Source of the DNA: Nitratireductor aquimarinus
GTDB taxonomy: Bacteria > Pseudomonadota > Alphaproteobacteria > Rhizobiales > Rhizobiaceae
DNA: 64,000 nucleotides
Direction: 5' to 3'
Assembly: GCF_017255295.1 (NCBI RefSeq)
Contig: NZ_JAFKDE010000003.1
Coordinates: 496,001 to 560,000, forward strand
Shown: positions 7,805-15,993 of the stretch, one piece after another
Position numbering within the stretch: the first letter of the stretch is position 1
How the letters are laid out: the number at the start of each line of letters is the position of its first letter
The notes under the pieces: model-generated
What the model saw: the letters and a program-made list of their open reading frames with translations, nothing else
Database searches by the model: none
What the model was told of the DNA's origin: nothing
Program-made: the position numbers and the translations under genes

Positions 7805-8823
7805 TGTGGCGCACCGGCCCGCGTAATCTGCTCACCGATGTGGCGGGCATCACTGTGGGAAACCACACGGACGAGACCGTCAAATCCGGCGTTACCGCCA
7901 TTCTGTGCGATGAGCCTGCCGCCGCCGGCGTTCAGGTGCTGGGCGGCGCGCCGGGCACCTGCGAAACGGACGCTCTGGAGCCGCACAATCTGGTCGATGG
8001 CGTCGACGCCATCTCGCTGTCGGGCGGCTCGGCCTTCGGCATCGACGCCGCAGCCGGCGTGCAGGCGGCTTTGCGCGAGATGGATCGCGGGTTCGAGATC
8101 CTCGGTTTCCGTGTGCCGATTGTGCCGGGGGCTATCCTGTTCGACCTGCCCAATGGCGGCGACAAGAACTGGGGCCGCTTCTCCCCCTATCGCGATTTCG
8201 GCTTCGAGGCCGCCATGGCCGCCTCGCAGGAGTTCGAGATCGGCAGCGTCGGCGCAGGCGCAGGCGCAACCACCGCCGCGCTCAAGGGCGGGCTCGGTTC
8301 GGCCTCGACCGTGCTTGAAAACGGCATCACCGTCGGCGCGCTCGTCGCCGTCAATGCCGTGGGCTCCGTCACCGTCGGCGGCACGCCGCATTTCTGGGCA
8401 GCGCCCTTCGAGATCGGTGACGAGTTCGGCGGTCTCGGCCTGCCTCACCCGATGCCCGACGACGCGTCGAAAGTGTTGACCAAGCTGCGCGCCACCGCGC
8501 GCGGCAACACCACCATCGCCGTCATCGCCACCGACGCAAAGCTCGACAAGGCAGCCGCCAAGCGCCTCGCCATCGCCGCCCATGACGGTTTTGCCCGCGC
8601 CATCTGGCCGACCCACACGCCGGTCGACGGCGATCTCGTGTTCGGTCTTGCTACGGGCCGCAACGACACGGTCCTCGACATGGAAGGCGTGATCGACCTG
8701 AACGCCGCAGCCACCGCAACCATGGCCCGCGCCATCGCACGCGGCGTCTTTGCCGCAAAAAAGACCAATCGTGATATATTCCCGGTTTGGGAAGAGCTCA
8801 AAGCCACCAGCAAGCGCGACTAG
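7804..8823 (+). CDS. P1 family peptidase (DmpA/NylC-like Ntn hydrolase)
   Basis: The 339-residue protein matches the self-cleaving P1 family, which includes DmpA, beta-peptidyl aminopeptidases and the nylon hydrolase NylC. The probable cleavage site is Asn235-Thr236 in an Arg-Gly-Asn-Thr-Thr-Ile-Ala segment, with Thr236 as N-terminal nucleophile, as in NylC, rather than the Gly-Ser of DmpA. The N-terminal motif Asp-Val-Ala-Gly-Ile-x-Val-Gly-Asn and the Ser-Gly-Gly-Ser-Ala-Phe-Gly loop are also family hallmarks. There is no signal peptide. Two ATGs overlap the upstream stop; AGGAGG at 7791-7796 favours 7804 (spacing 7) over 7801. It forms a tight pair with the periplasmic binding protein. The substrate (beta-peptide, amino-acid amide or cyclic amide) is open. 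Confidence 0.88.
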   Translation: MWRTGPRNLLTDVAGITVGNHTDETVKSGVTAILCDEPAAAGVQVLGGAPGTCETDALEPHNLVDGVDAISLSGGSAFGIDAAAGVQAALREMDRGFEILGFRVPIVPGAILFDLPNGGDKNWGRFSPYRDFGFEAAMAASQEFEIGSVGAGAGATTAALKGGLGSASTVLENGITVGALVAVNAVGSVTVGGTPHFWAAPFEIGDEFGGLGLPHPMPDDASKVLTKLRATARGNTTIAVIATDAKLDKAAAKRLAIAAHDGFARAIWPTHTPVDGDLVFGLATGRNDTVLDMEGVIDLNAAATATMARAIARGVFAAKKTNRDIFPVWEELKATSKRD

Positions 8824-8847
8824 TTTCAGTTTAAAAGGATTTTCAGC

Positions 8848-9573
8848 ATGAAATCTCTTCATTCAGGGTTTTGCGCCATCGCCCTCGCCGCCACCTGCAC
8901 CATGGCGCAGGCGGGCGACACCGCCTCCGTCAACATTCTCGGCTTTTCCGCCGATGGCTCCACCTTCGCCTTTGAGGAGTATGGCATTCAGGACGGTTCC
9001 GGCTTTCCCTACGCAAACCGCTATTACATCAACACCGCCAATGACAGTTTCCTGCCCGGCACACCGGTCCGTGTGCGCATCGATCAGGATGGCGCAAGCC
9101 TCGCCGACGCCCGCGCACAGGCCAAAAGCCAGTCCCAGTCCGTCATCAGCGACGCCGTGCTCGCCGAAAATCCCGGTTTCACCGCCGGCTGGAACGCGGT
9201 CACGGAAATTTCGGCCGATCCCTATCGCATCGAGGTCAATCCGCGCCCGGTCTTCCCGTCGATCGACGGCACCCTTGATTTCCGCCTCGCCGAACTGCCC
9301 ATGCCCGATGGCGCGGAATGCTACGGCTTCGGTGAAGCGGCAGGCTTCCGCCTCACCCGCATCGCCACCGAACCGGGTGCGGAAACCACGCTCGTGCATG
9401 AGGACAATTCCATTCCGAAAAGCCGCGGCTGCCCGCTCGGCTACCGCATCGCCGGCGTCCAGACTTTCTACCCTCAGGGCGGTTCGCCGGTCTTCGCCGT
9501 CATGATCGCCGTGCGCGGTATCGGCTTTGAAGGGCCGGACCACCGTTTCATCGCCGTGACCGGCCAGTACTGA
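8848..9573 (+). CDS. DUF2259 domain-containing exported protein
   Basis: This 241-residue protein has a signal peptide ending near AQA-GD, then the DUF2259 (COG3900) pattern: Ile-Leu-Gly-Phe-Ser-x-Asp-Gly-Ser-x-Phe-Ala-Phe-Glu-Glu-Tyr-Gly-Ile-Gln-Asp-Gly-Ser-Gly-Phe near residues 30-53. Two cysteines lie in the mature C-terminal half (ECYGF and RGCPLGY) and may form a disulfide. The family is predicted periplasmic and has no known function. AAGGA lies about 8 bp before the ATG. It follows the P1 peptidase gene by 24 bp and is likely in the same transcript. I cannot assign a role. Confidence 0.85.
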   Translation: MKSLHSGFCAIALAATCTMAQAGDTASVNILGFSADGSTFAFEEYGIQDGSGFPYANRYYINTANDSFLPGTPVRVRIDQDGASLADARAQAKSQSQSVISDAVLAENPGFTAGWNAVTEISADPYRIEVNPRPVFPSIDGTLDFRLAELPMPDGAECYGFGEAAGFRLTRIATEPGAETTLVHEDNSIPKSRGCPLGYRIAGVQTFYPQGGSPVFAVMIAVRGIGFEGPDHRFIAVTGQY

Positions 9574-9611
9574 CCTGTCATGTCCGGGGGCGGTGAAAGC
9601 ATCGGGATCTC

Positions 9612-10109
9612 ATGAGACCGGCTCTCGCCGCCATCAGGCGCGCACTGCCCGCCCCCGCCACGGCTCTTCTGGGCGCGCTCCTCTGGGGCGCGCTGATGGG
9701 GCTCAACGCCTTCGCCTTCTTCTGGCAGCTCGAATGGCAGACCGCGCCGCGCGTCACCGCCCTCACCGTAATCTTCGCGCTGGGCGGCGTGCTCGCCTTT
9801 CCGCTCGGCCACACGCTTCAGGCGCTCATCGCGCGCCATGGCCGGCCCGAACAGCGCTTTGCCGCAGCCTTCCTCGCCTTCGCGCTGTGCACCCTGTGCA
9901 TCACCGCCGCCCTCTACGCGCTCGAATACCGCGCCTATTACGCCCAGTGGCACGGCCCGATCCTGTCGCTTCGATGGGCGTTTGAGTTCGTCTTCACGAT
10001 AGCCGGCGCACTATACCAGTTCGCCGTTCTCGGCCTGCGCATCTATTTTCCCTGGGGATTGGCCGCACTTTTCGCGCTCTCGCTCGCCTATGCCGTCAAG
10101 CCGCGTTGA
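9612..10109 (+). CDS. Four-helix inner-membrane protein, unknown function
   Basis: The 165-residue product has about four hydrophobic helices (near residues 15-38, 45-72, 82-105 and 120-160) joined by short loops and ends with a basic tail, so it should sit in the inner membrane. I recognise no catalytic or transport motif. It lies 38 bp downstream of the DUF2259 gene and 61 bp upstream of purB on the same strand, in a place where related rhizobia also keep a small membrane protein. Its codon use is like that of its neighbours. It is a real gene by length and composition, but function is unknown. Confidence 0.65.
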   Translation: MRPALAAIRRALPAPATALLGALLWGALMGLNAFAFFWQLEWQTAPRVTALTVIFALGGVLAFPLGHTLQALIARHGRPEQRFAAAFLAFALCTLCITAALYALEYRAYYAQWHGPILSLRWAFEFVFTIAGALYQFAVLGLRIYFPWGLAALFALSLAYAVKPR

Positions 10110-10170
10110 GCAAAACGCGCACCTCTGCTAGTGAAGCGCCAACCCCACACCTATGGAAGGCAAGGCACGC

Positions 10171-11478
10171 ATGATCCCGCGCTATTCGCGGCCTGAAATG
10201 GCCGCAATCTGGTCGCCTGAGACCAAGTTCCGCATCTGGTTCGAAATCGAGGCGCATGCCGCAGACGCGATGGCCGAGCTCGGCATCGTGCCCAAGGACG
10301 CCGCGAAGACCATCTGGGACAAAGCCGGCGAAGCCACGTTCGACATTGACCGCATCGACGAGATCGAGCGCGAAACGAAGCACGACGTCATCGCCTTCCT
10401 GACGCATCTGGCAGAGATTGTCGGCCCCGAAGCCCGCTTCGTGCATCAGGGCATGACCTCTTCCGACGTGCTCGACACCTGCCTCAGCGTCCAGCTCGTG
10501 CGCGCCACCGACATCCTGCTTGACGACCTCGACAAGCTACTCGCCGCCCTCAAGAAGCGCGCCTTCGAGCACAAGGACACCGTCACAATCGGCCGCAGCC
10601 ATGGCATCCATGCCGAGCCGACCACGTTCGGCGTCAAGCTCGCCCAGGCCTATGCCGAGTTCGAGCGCTGCCGCCAGCGCCTCGTCAATGCGCGCGAAGA
10701 AATCGCCACCTGCGCCATTTCCGGCGCTGTCGGCACCTTCGCCAACATCGACCCGAGCGTCGAGGAGCATGTGGCCGAGAAGATGGGCCTGAAGCCGGAG
10801 CCCGTCTCCACCCAGGTCATCCCGCGCGACCGCCACGCCATGTATTTCGCCACGCTCGCCGTGATCGCCTCCTCCATCGAGCGGCTCTCGGTCGAGGTGC
10901 GTCACCTGCAGCGCACCGAGGTTCTGGAAGCCGAAGAGTATTTCTCGCCGGGCCAGAAGGGCTCGTCGGCCATGCCGCACAAGCGCAACCCGGTTCTGTC
11001 GGAAAACCTGACCGGTCTTGCCCGCATGGTCCGCGCCTATGCGACGCCGGCCATGGAAAACGTGGCGCTCTGGCACGAGCGCGACATTTCGCACTCCTCC
11101 GTCGAGCGCATGATCGGCCCCGACGCGACCGTCACGCTCGACTTCGCGCTCGCCCGCCTCACCGGCATGATGGAAAAGCTGGTCGTCTACCCCGACGCCA
11201 TGCAGAAGAACATGGACCGCTTCCGCGGCCTCGTTCACTCGCAGCGCGTTCTGCTTGCCCTCACCCAGGCTGGCGTGTCCCGCGAGGACGCCTACCGCCT
11301 CGTGCAGCGCAACGCCATGAAGGTGTGGGAACAGGGCGCCGACTTCCTCACCGAACTGCTCGGTGACGACGAGGTGCGCGCCGCCCTCTCCGAAGAGGTC
11401 ATCCGCGACAAGTTCGACCTCGGCTACCACACCAAGCATGTGGACACGATCTTCGAGCGCGTTTTCGGCGAAAGCTGA
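10171..11478 (+). CDS. purB: Adenylosuccinate lyase
   Basis: The 435-residue enzyme makes AICAR from SAICAR and AMP from adenylosuccinate in purine synthesis. The fumarase/aspartase superfamily signature Gly-Ser-Ser-Ala-Met-Pro-His-Lys-Arg-Asn-Pro is present, with the catalytic Ser in the flexible loop. His-Gly-Ile-His-Ala-Glu-Pro and Thr-Ser-Ser-Asp-Val-Leu-Asp-Thr supply other active-site parts. The length is typical for alphaproteobacteria. I chose the ATG at 10171 (MIPRYSRPEM), with an AAGGCA site upstream, rather than 10153. A strong terminator follows directly. The other purine genes (purC, purS, purQ, purL) lie downstream on the same strand but are separately transcribed. Confidence 0.97.
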   Translation: MIPRYSRPEMAAIWSPETKFRIWFEIEAHAADAMAELGIVPKDAAKTIWDKAGEATFDIDRIDEIERETKHDVIAFLTHLAEIVGPEARFVHQGMTSSDVLDTCLSVQLVRATDILLDDLDKLLAALKKRAFEHKDTVTIGRSHGIHAEPTTFGVKLAQAYAEFERCRQRLVNAREEIATCAISGAVGTFANIDPSVEEHVAEKMGLKPEPVSTQVIPRDRHAMYFATLAVIASSIERLSVEVRHLQRTEVLEAEEYFSPGQKGSSAMPHKRNPVLSENLTGLARMVRAYATPAMENVALWHERDISHSSVERMIGPDATVTLDFALARLTGMMEKLVVYPDAMQKNMDRFRGLVHSQRVLLALTQAGVSREDAYRLVQRNAMKVWEQGADFLTELLGDDEVRAALSEEVIRDKFDLGYHTKHVDTIFERVFGES

Positions 11479-11500
11479 TCTTGACGCCCTGAAACGTGAA

Positions 11501-11535
11501 AACGCCGGCGCATCACCCGATGCGCCGGCGTTTTT
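11501..11535 (+). terminator. Rho-independent terminator after purB
   Basis: A perfect 12-bp stem, ACGCCGGCGCAT (11502-11513) with its complement at 11520-11531, closes a 6-base loop and is followed by a T run. It lies 23 bp after the purB stop. Confidence 0.9.
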
Positions 11536-11547
11536 CTTTGTTGGCTG

Positions 11548-11576
11548 GAGCAATTCCACAGGAAGCGGAAATGCTC
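11548..11576. repeat. Short rhizobial intergenic repeat, hairpin copy
   Basis: GAGCAATTCC at 11548-11557 pairs with GGAAATGCTC at 11567-11576, with one mismatch. The same GAGCAATTCC-type end recurs at 18199-18300 and 49908-49955, always between genes. Such elements are common in Mesorhizobium-type genomes. Confidence 0.6.
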
Positions 11577-11593
11577 TGGCTGAATGACGGCTT

Positions 11594-11640
11594 CCTTCTC
11601 CCCGCCAGCGGGGAGAAGGTCCCGGCTGGGGGATGAGGGG
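11594..11640 (+). repeat. Palindromic rhizobial repeat element, copy 1
   Basis: The palindrome CCTTCTCCCCGC-CA-GCGGGGAGAAGG at 11594-11619 is followed by a tail ending GGGATGAGGGG. A second copy lies 57 bp away in opposite orientation. The CCTTCTCCCCGC ... GATGAGGGG unit is a known dispersed repeat type of Rhizobiales genomes. The two copies occupy the non-coding stretch between purB and the VOC gene. Confidence 0.75.
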
Positions 11641-11696
11641 CTGACGCCGCGCATGAAAATCTCTCCATATTTTGGGTTCGCAGAACGCGGTGCCCG

Positions 11697-11738
11697 CCCC
11701 TCATCCTCACCTTCTCCCCGCCAGCGGGGAGAAGGGGG
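11697..11738 (-). repeat. Palindromic rhizobial repeat element, copy 2 (inverted)
   Basis: This copy reads CCCCTCATCCTCAC and then the same CCTTCTCCCCGC palindrome, so it is inverted relative to copy 1. Tails face each other and palindromes lie outside. The 57 bp between them contain no gene that I can support. Confidence 0.75.
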
Positions 11739-11754
11739 CCTCGAAGTCGGCGTC

Positions 11755-11820
11755 TGGATCAGTTCCGGGAGAAGCGGAAACCGGTTCCCCGCGTTTCAGC
11801 GGAAAACGGAAATGCTTTAA
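11755..11820. repeat. Degenerate copy of the GGAAACCGGTT intergenic repeat
   Basis: The segment has AGTTCCGGGAGAAGCGGAAA, then CCGGTTCCCCGCG and GGAAATGCTTTAAAA. The AAGxGGAxACCGGTT core is shared with the fuller copy at 18199-18300. It adds to the view that 11537-11832 is a small cluster of dispersed repeats rather than a gene. Confidence 0.5.
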
Positions 11821-11832
11821 AATCGCGCCGCG

Positions 11833-12642
11833 TCAGTTCGACGGTGCGACCCGCACGACCGTGCCCCACGGATCGGCGAACTCGGTCTCCGCCGTAGCAT
11901 TCCTGCTCTTCAGTTCAAGCCAGGAGAGCCCCGTGCGGTTCGGATTGCGTTTGCCCGCCCCGGCGCTGCGCCAGCTGTTTGCGCCGATATGGTGGTGGTA
12001 ACCACCCGTCGCCAGAAACACCGCCTGCGATCCATAGCGCGTCATCGTGTCGAAGCCCTGCGCCTCATGCCACCAGGCTTCCGCCGTCACCGGGTCGCCG
12101 ACGCGCAGATGCACATGGCCGATCACCGTGTTCTCCGGCGCGCCCTGCCAGCCCGCATCGCCATCGGGCACGGTGGAGAGCAGGCTGCCGAAATCGAGAC
12201 GCTCGGTCGCCATGGCGATCCCGTCCGCGGTTTTGGTCCAGCTTTCGGGCGCACGGTCGGCATAGATCTCGATGCCGTTCCCTTCCGGATCGGACAGATA
12301 GACCGCCTCGCTGACCAGATGGTCCGACGCGCCCTCAAGCCGCATGTTGCGGTCGCGGGCAAAGAGCGACCAGCGCGCCAGATCGGCCCGCTCCGGCAAC
12401 AGGAACGCCGTGTGAAAGAGACCGGCCTCGCGCGCATCGTCCGGCTCGGCAGACCGGTCCTCGGCAATCTCCAGAAGCGTGCGACCACCGACACCAAGCG
12501 CAATCACGCCATTGTCGCCGTCCATCTCCTGAAGGCCCAGAATATCCGAATAGAACGCCGCCAGATTCTGCGCGTCGCGCGCTTTCAGGCCGACACGGCC
12601 AATGCTGACCGGCGTGGTTGCGGCAAAGGGAAACCCACTCAT
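11833..12642 (-). CDS. VOC family protein (extradiol-dioxygenase fold)
   Basis: The 269-residue protein has two glyoxalase/extradiol-type modules. The first begins Ile-Gly-Arg-Val-Gly-Leu-Lys-Ala-Arg-Asp and ends Asp-Pro-Glu-Gly-Asn-Gly-Ile-Glu-Ile-Tyr. The second begins Ile-Gly-His-Val-His-Leu-Arg-Val-Gly and contains Gly-Tyr-His-His-His-Ile-Gly. The latter two sites, plus a late acidic residue, are the usual metal ligands of catechol-2,3-dioxygenase-like proteins (CatE-type COG2514). I chose the ATG at 12642 (MSGFPFAAT), preceded by AGGAG at proper spacing; an ATG 46 codons upstream lacks support. It is transcribed alone and divergent from the neighbouring hydrolase. The substrate is not known. 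Confidence 0.82.
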   Translation of the reverse strand: MSGFPFAATTPVSIGRVGLKARDAQNLAAFYSDILGLQEMDGDNGVIALGVGGRTLLEIAEDRSAEPDDAREAGLFHTAFLLPERADLARWSLFARDRNMRLEGASDHLVSEAVYLSDPEGNGIEIYADRAPESWTKTADGIAMATERLDFGSLLSTVPDGDAGWQGAPENTVIGHVHLRVGDPVTAEAWWHEAQGFDTMTRYGSQAVFLATGGYHHHIGANSWRSAGAGKRNPNRTGLSWLELKSRNATAETEFADPWGTVVRVAPSN

Positions 12643-12864
12643 CGCTTTATCTCCTGCGAAGCGGCAGCCAGCCCCTTTGGCGGGCCGCCTCATGTCCCCC
12701 TGAAACTGGCGCGCCATCCCCTTCCGCACAAGCACCTGCCCGGCGAACACGCTGTTCACCAAATAAAATACAATCTTCAAAAATCGTTCGAAAACACGCG
12801 CAATTCGCGCCGCAGATCATCCCAGCGCTTGCATGCCTCCGGCACGATGGCTACATGCCCGGCC

Positions 12865-13413
12865 ATGAAAGCTTCAGACGCCGATATTCTCATCATTCCC
12901 GGTTACACCAATTCCGGGCCCGATCACTGGCAGACGCGCTGGCAGTCGCGGCTGTCGACGGCGCGTCGCGTCGAACAGGAAGCCTGGTCGAAGCCGGTCC
13001 GCGAAGACTGGATCGCCAATGTGGTGACGGCCGTCAACGAAGCGGAAAAGCCCGTTGTGCTGGTCGCCCATTCGCTGGGCGTCGCCACCGCCGTTCAGGC
13101 CATTCCCGAGTTCAGGAAGCCGGTTGCGGGCGCATTCTTCGTCGCCCCGCCCGATGTCGCAAACAGCAAGATCAGGCCCAAACACCTGATGACCTTCGGG
13201 CCGTACCCGCGCGATCCGCTGCCCTTTCCGTCGATCACCATCGCCAGCCGCAACGATCACTTCTGCTCCTACGAAGTGGCTGAAGACATCGCCGCCGCGT
13301 GGGGTTCGCTGTTTATGGATGCGGGTGACGCCGGGCACATCAATGCCGAATCGGGCTTCGGCCCCTGGCCGGAAGGCTCCATGACCTTCGCCAAATTCCT
13401 GCAGCAGCTCTGA
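12865..13413 (+). CDS. RBBP9/YdeN family alpha/beta hydrolase
   Basis: This 182-residue protein matches the RBBP9/YdeN family of small serine hydrolases. It shows the opening Ile-Ile-Pro-Gly-Tyr-Thr-Asn-Ser-Gly-Pro-Asp-His-Trp, a nucleophile elbow Ala-His-Ser-Leu-Gly, a candidate acid in Ser-Arg-Asn-Asp-His, and a Gly-His-Ile-Asn histidine followed by Gly-Pro-Trp-Pro-Glu-Gly. The natural substrate of the family in bacteria is unclear. The start is ambiguous: ATGs at 12847 and 12865 are both in frame and neither has a good ribosome site; I took 12865 because family members begin close to the first strand. It is divergent from the VOC gene with a 222 bp AT-rich gap that should hold both promoters. 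Confidence 0.85.
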   Translation: MKASDADILIIPGYTNSGPDHWQTRWQSRLSTARRVEQEAWSKPVREDWIANVVTAVNEAEKPVVLVAHSLGVATAVQAIPEFRKPVAGAFFVAPPDVANSKIRPKHLMTFGPYPRDPLPFPSITIASRNDHFCSYEVAEDIAAAWGSLFMDAGDAGHINAESGFGPWPEGSMTFAKFLQQL

Positions 13414-13460
13414 ACAGCCTCTCCGCAGACCGCGTCTTCTGCCGGTGCGCCTGAAAAGCA

Positions 13461-13500
13461 AAGGGCGGCTCATCGTTCCTGAAAAACGAAGAACCGCCCT
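13461..13500 (-). terminator. Terminator, HpcH/HpaI gene
   Basis: AGGGCGG at 13463-13469 pairs with CCGCCCT at 13494-13500, and an inner ATCGTT/AACGA arm extends the stem. On the minus strand it is followed by TTTGCTTTT. It lies between two convergent genes and may serve both. Confidence 0.7.
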
Positions 13501-13530
13501 CAATCATTTGCCAGACCGGCTGTGGCCGGA

Positions 13531-14313
13531 TCAGCCCTTGATCGAACCGCGCGCAGCCGCAAGCATGGCCGGTGCACCGTCGGTCATGTAAGCGCCCTCG
13601 GACCCGAGCGCGAAGAACCGGTATCCCATTGCATGGAAACGGCCGACAAGCAGCGGATCGACCACATAGATGGCCGCATGCTTGCCCGCTGCGCGCGCTT
13701 TTTCCGCGATGGAGGCAATCGCCGGCATCATGTCTTCAAGCGCCGGGTCCATTGTCGCGCCATTCGACCACGCAATGGAGAAGTCCGAAGGACCGACCAG
13801 AACACCGTCGATCCCGTCCACGGCGAGAATGTCATCAAGTGCCGCCAGCGCCTGCCGCGTTTCGATCATCGCGAAGGCGACCGTGTTGGCGTTCTCGTTC
13901 GCCAGCCAGGTCTGCGCATCGGAGGCCCCGGCGCGCGGCATGGCGAAGCTTGGTCCCCATGAACGCAGCCCGACGGGCGGATATTTCATGGCGGCGGCAA
14001 AGGCGCGCGCATCCTCTACCGAGTTGACCATGGGCGCGATCACGGTTTCCGCTCCCATGTCCAGCGCGCGGCTCGCCATGTCGAAACGGCCGACGGGAAT
14101 GCGCACCACCGGGTGCTTTCCCTTCAGCCGAACGGCGCCCACGCCGCGCAGCACGCTGTCCTCGTGATGACCGCCATGCTGCATGTCGAGCGTGACGGCG
14201 CCGAAATCCAGTCCGGCAACCAGTTCGACGGTCTGCGAATCGGGAATCAGCGACCAGGCGGAGAAAACGCTCTCCCCCGCCCTGAGGCGTGCTGCCAGCG
14301 ACAAGGACGCCAA
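13531..14313 (-). CDS. HpcH/HpaI family aldolase
   Basis: The 260-residue protein is a class II (metal-dependent) pyruvate-type aldolase of the HpcH/HpaI family. It has Leu-Asp-Met-Gln-His-Gly-Gly near residues 42-48 (catalytic His), Val-Arg-Ile-Pro, a metal-binding Glu in Met-Ile-Glu-Thr-Arg, and the metal Asp in Gly-Pro-Ser-Asp-Phe-Ser. Members cleave or form 4-hydroxy-2-oxo acids. The start appears to be TTG at 14313, five bases after the stop of the DUF1476 gene, so the two are probably co-transcribed. The family is clear, but the actual substrate cannot be told from sequence. Confidence 0.87.
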   Translation of the reverse strand: MASLSLAARLRAGESVFSAWSLIPDSQTVELVAGLDFGAVTLDMQHGGHHEDSVLRGVGAVRLKGKHPVVRIPVGRFDMASRALDMGAETVIAPMVNSVEDARAFAAAMKYPPVGLRSWGPSFAMPRAGASDAQTWLANENANTVAFAMIETRQALAALDDILAVDGIDGVLVGPSDFSIAWSNGATMDPALEDMMPAIASIAEKARAAGKHAAIYVVDPLLVGRFHAMGYRFFALGSEGAYMTDGAPAMLAAARGSIKG

Positions 14314-14318
14314 GACGC

Positions 14319-14642
14319 TTACTCGCCGTTCTTGATCTGCTCGAGCGCCGTGGAGAGCAGCTCTTCCATGGTGCGGCGAATCTGGTGATCGGACTGCTCG
14401 ACATTGGCGGCGTCGAAGTCCTTGCGCACCTTGCGGAACACGTCCTCGTCACCGGCTTCCTCGAAGTCCGAGTTCATCACTTCGCGCGCATAGGCCTCGG
14501 CCTCGTCGCCGCTTTTGCCAAGCTTTTCTGCGGCCCACAGGCCCAGGAGCTTGTTGCGACGCGCCATCGCCTTGAACTTCTGGGTTTCGTCGTGGACGAA
14601 CTTGTTCTCAAAAGCGTCTTCGCGGTCTTTCATGCTGGCCAT
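14319..14642 (-). CDS. DUF1476 protein, F1-ATPase inhibitor zeta-like
   Basis: The 107-residue protein has the DUF1476 layout: an N-terminal Phe-Glu-Asn-Lys-Phe-Val-His-Asp segment, [11 protein letters not shown], then long amphipathic helices. In Paracoccus the homologue is the zeta subunit, which blocks ATP hydrolysis by F1-ATPase, and the family is nearly universal in alphaproteobacteria. I chose the ATG at 14642 with GGAGGAC upstream; the reading from 14729 has no ribosome site. The inhibitory region is usually the first 20 residues, which are charged here. It is divergent from purC. Whether it inhibits in this organism cannot be read from the sequence. Confidence 0.9.
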   Translation of the reverse strand: MASMKDREDAFENKFVHDETQKFKAMARRNKLLGLWAAEKLGKSGDEAEAYAREVMNSDFEEAGDEDVFRKVRKDFDAANVEQSDHQIRRTMEELLSTALEQIKNGE

Positions 14643-14912
14643 ACTGAATGTCCTCCGGCTCGGGCATCGCAAACGATGCGGATACAACTGGGTTGGCAAG
14701 CAAAAACCAGAACCCCCGCTCCGGGTCAATACGCTCTATGGGCGCATTTGCCCTTTGGCTGCGGCCATAAACCGGTTGGCTTTGAGAAATGGCAATTGTG
14801 GTATGGACGGGTTTGCGCTAGAGACCCCGTGAAACGATGCATCTTTGAAACTGCCGCGTTGCGGAACTTCCGCGCGAAGTTTCCCTGTCAAGGCAACGGA
14901 CCAGGAAAAGCC

Positions 14913-15701
14913 ATGAACCGTCGTCGCCGCATTTATGAGGGCAAGGCCAAGATTCTTTATGAAGGCCCGGAGCCCGGCACCTTGATTCAGTTCTTCAAGG
15001 ACGACGCCACCGCCTTCAACAAGAAGAAGCATGAGATTGTCGATGGCAAGGGCGTGCTCAACAACCGGATCTCGGAGTACATTTTCGAGCATCTGAACCG
15101 GATCGGCATCCCGACCCACTTCATTCGCCGCCTCAACATGCGTGAGCAGCTGATCAAGGAAGTGGAGATCATTCCGCTCGAGATCGTGGTGCGCAATGTT
15201 GCCGCCGGCTCGCTCGCCAAGCGTCTGGGCATCGAGGAAGGCACCGTGCTGCCCCGCTCGATCATCGAATTCTACTACAAGGCGGATGCGCTGGACGACC
15301 CGATGGTCTCCGAAGAGCACATCACCGCGTTCGGCTGGGCAAGCCCGCAGGAGATCGACGACATGATGGCGCTCGCCATCCGCGTCAACGACTTCCTGAC
15401 CGGCCTCTTCCTTGGCGTCGGCATCCAGCTCGTCGACTTCAAGATGGAGTGCGGCCGCCTTTGGGAAAACGACATGATGCGCGTCATCGTGGCGGATGAG
15501 ATTTCGCCTGATTCCTGCCGCCTGTGGGACACCACCACGCAGGACAAGATGGACAAGGACCGTTTCCGCCGCGACATGGGCGGGCTGGTCGAGGCCTATC
15601 AGGAAGTCGCACGCCGTCTCGGCATCATGAACGAGAACGAACCGCCGCGCGGTGGCGGTCCCGTCCTCGTATCCTCCAAAGACAACAAGACGCGCCACTA
15701 G
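14913..15701 (+). CDS. purC: SAICAR synthetase
   Basis: The 262-residue enzyme joins aspartate to CAIR with ATP in purine synthesis. Its opening [10 protein letters not shown] and the Phe-Lys-Asp-Asp-Ala-Thr-Ala-Phe-Asn segment are characteristic. So are the Val-Arg-Asn-Val-Ala-Ala-Gly-Ser and [12 protein letters not shown] motifs. I chose the ATG at 14913, preceded by CCAGGAAAAG. It leads the operon purC-purS-small coiled-coil gene-purQ, with gaps of 29, 20 and -4 bp. Upstream it is divergent from DUF1476 over 270 bp. Confidence 0.97.
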   Translation: MNRRRRIYEGKAKILYEGPEPGTLIQFFKDDATAFNKKKHEIVDGKGVLNNRISEYIFEHLNRIGIPTHFIRRLNMREQLIKEVEIIPLEIVVRNVAAGSLAKRLGIEEGTVLPRSIIEFYYKADALDDPMVSEEHITAFGWASPQEIDDMMALAIRVNDFLTGLFLGVGIQLVDFKMECGRLWENDMMRVIVADEISPDSCRLWDTTTQDKMDKDRFRRDMGGLVEAYQEVARRLGIMNENEPPRGGGPVLVSSKDNKTRH

Positions 15702-15730
15702 GGCGCGTCGGGAAATCAGGGAGCACTACC

Positions 15731-15973
15731 GTGATCAAGGCGCGCGTCACCGTGACGTTGAAGAACGGCGTTCTGGACCCGCAGGGAAAAGCCATTGAAG
15801 GCGCGCTCGGCGCGCTCGGTTTCTCCGGCGTCGGTTCGGTGCGTCAGGGCAAGGTCTTCGACCTGGAGCTCGAGGGCTCCGACAGGGCCAGGGCCGAGAG
15901 CGACCTCAACGCCATGTGCGAAAAGCTTCTGGCGAATACCGTGATTGAGGACTACACTATCTCCGTTACCTGA
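15731..15973 (+). CDS. purS: FGAM synthase subunit PurS
   Basis: This 80-residue subunit binds PurQ and PurL in the three-part formylglycinamidine synthetase. It opens with Ile-Lys-Ala-Arg-Val-Thr-Val-Thr-Leu-Lys and ends with a Glu-Asp-Tyr typical of PurS. The start is GTG at 15731. Length is normal for the family. It sits between purC and a small coiled-coil gene that separates it from purQ. Confidence 0.95.
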   Translation: MIKARVTVTLKNGVLDPQGKAIEGALGALGFSGVGSVRQGKVFDLELEGSDRARAESDLNAMCEKLLANTVIEDYTISVT

Positions 15974-15993
15974 GGTTGTGGAGAAAGACTGTC

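Larger units (their letters stand above)
11479..11832. other. Repeat-rich intergenic stretch without a gene
   Basis: The 354 bp between purB and the convergent VOC gene hold the purB terminator, a GAGCAATTCC hairpin, two inverted palindromic repeats, and a degenerate GGAAACCGGTT repeat. Short open frames here are repeats read as protein. I see no gene or RNA. Confidence 0.75.

Noticed and set aside
11989-12846. Long plus-strand open frame in front of the RBBP9-like hydrolase
   Set aside because: It lies antisense to the VOC gene and has no protein-like composition; only the part from about 12847/12865 matches a known family.
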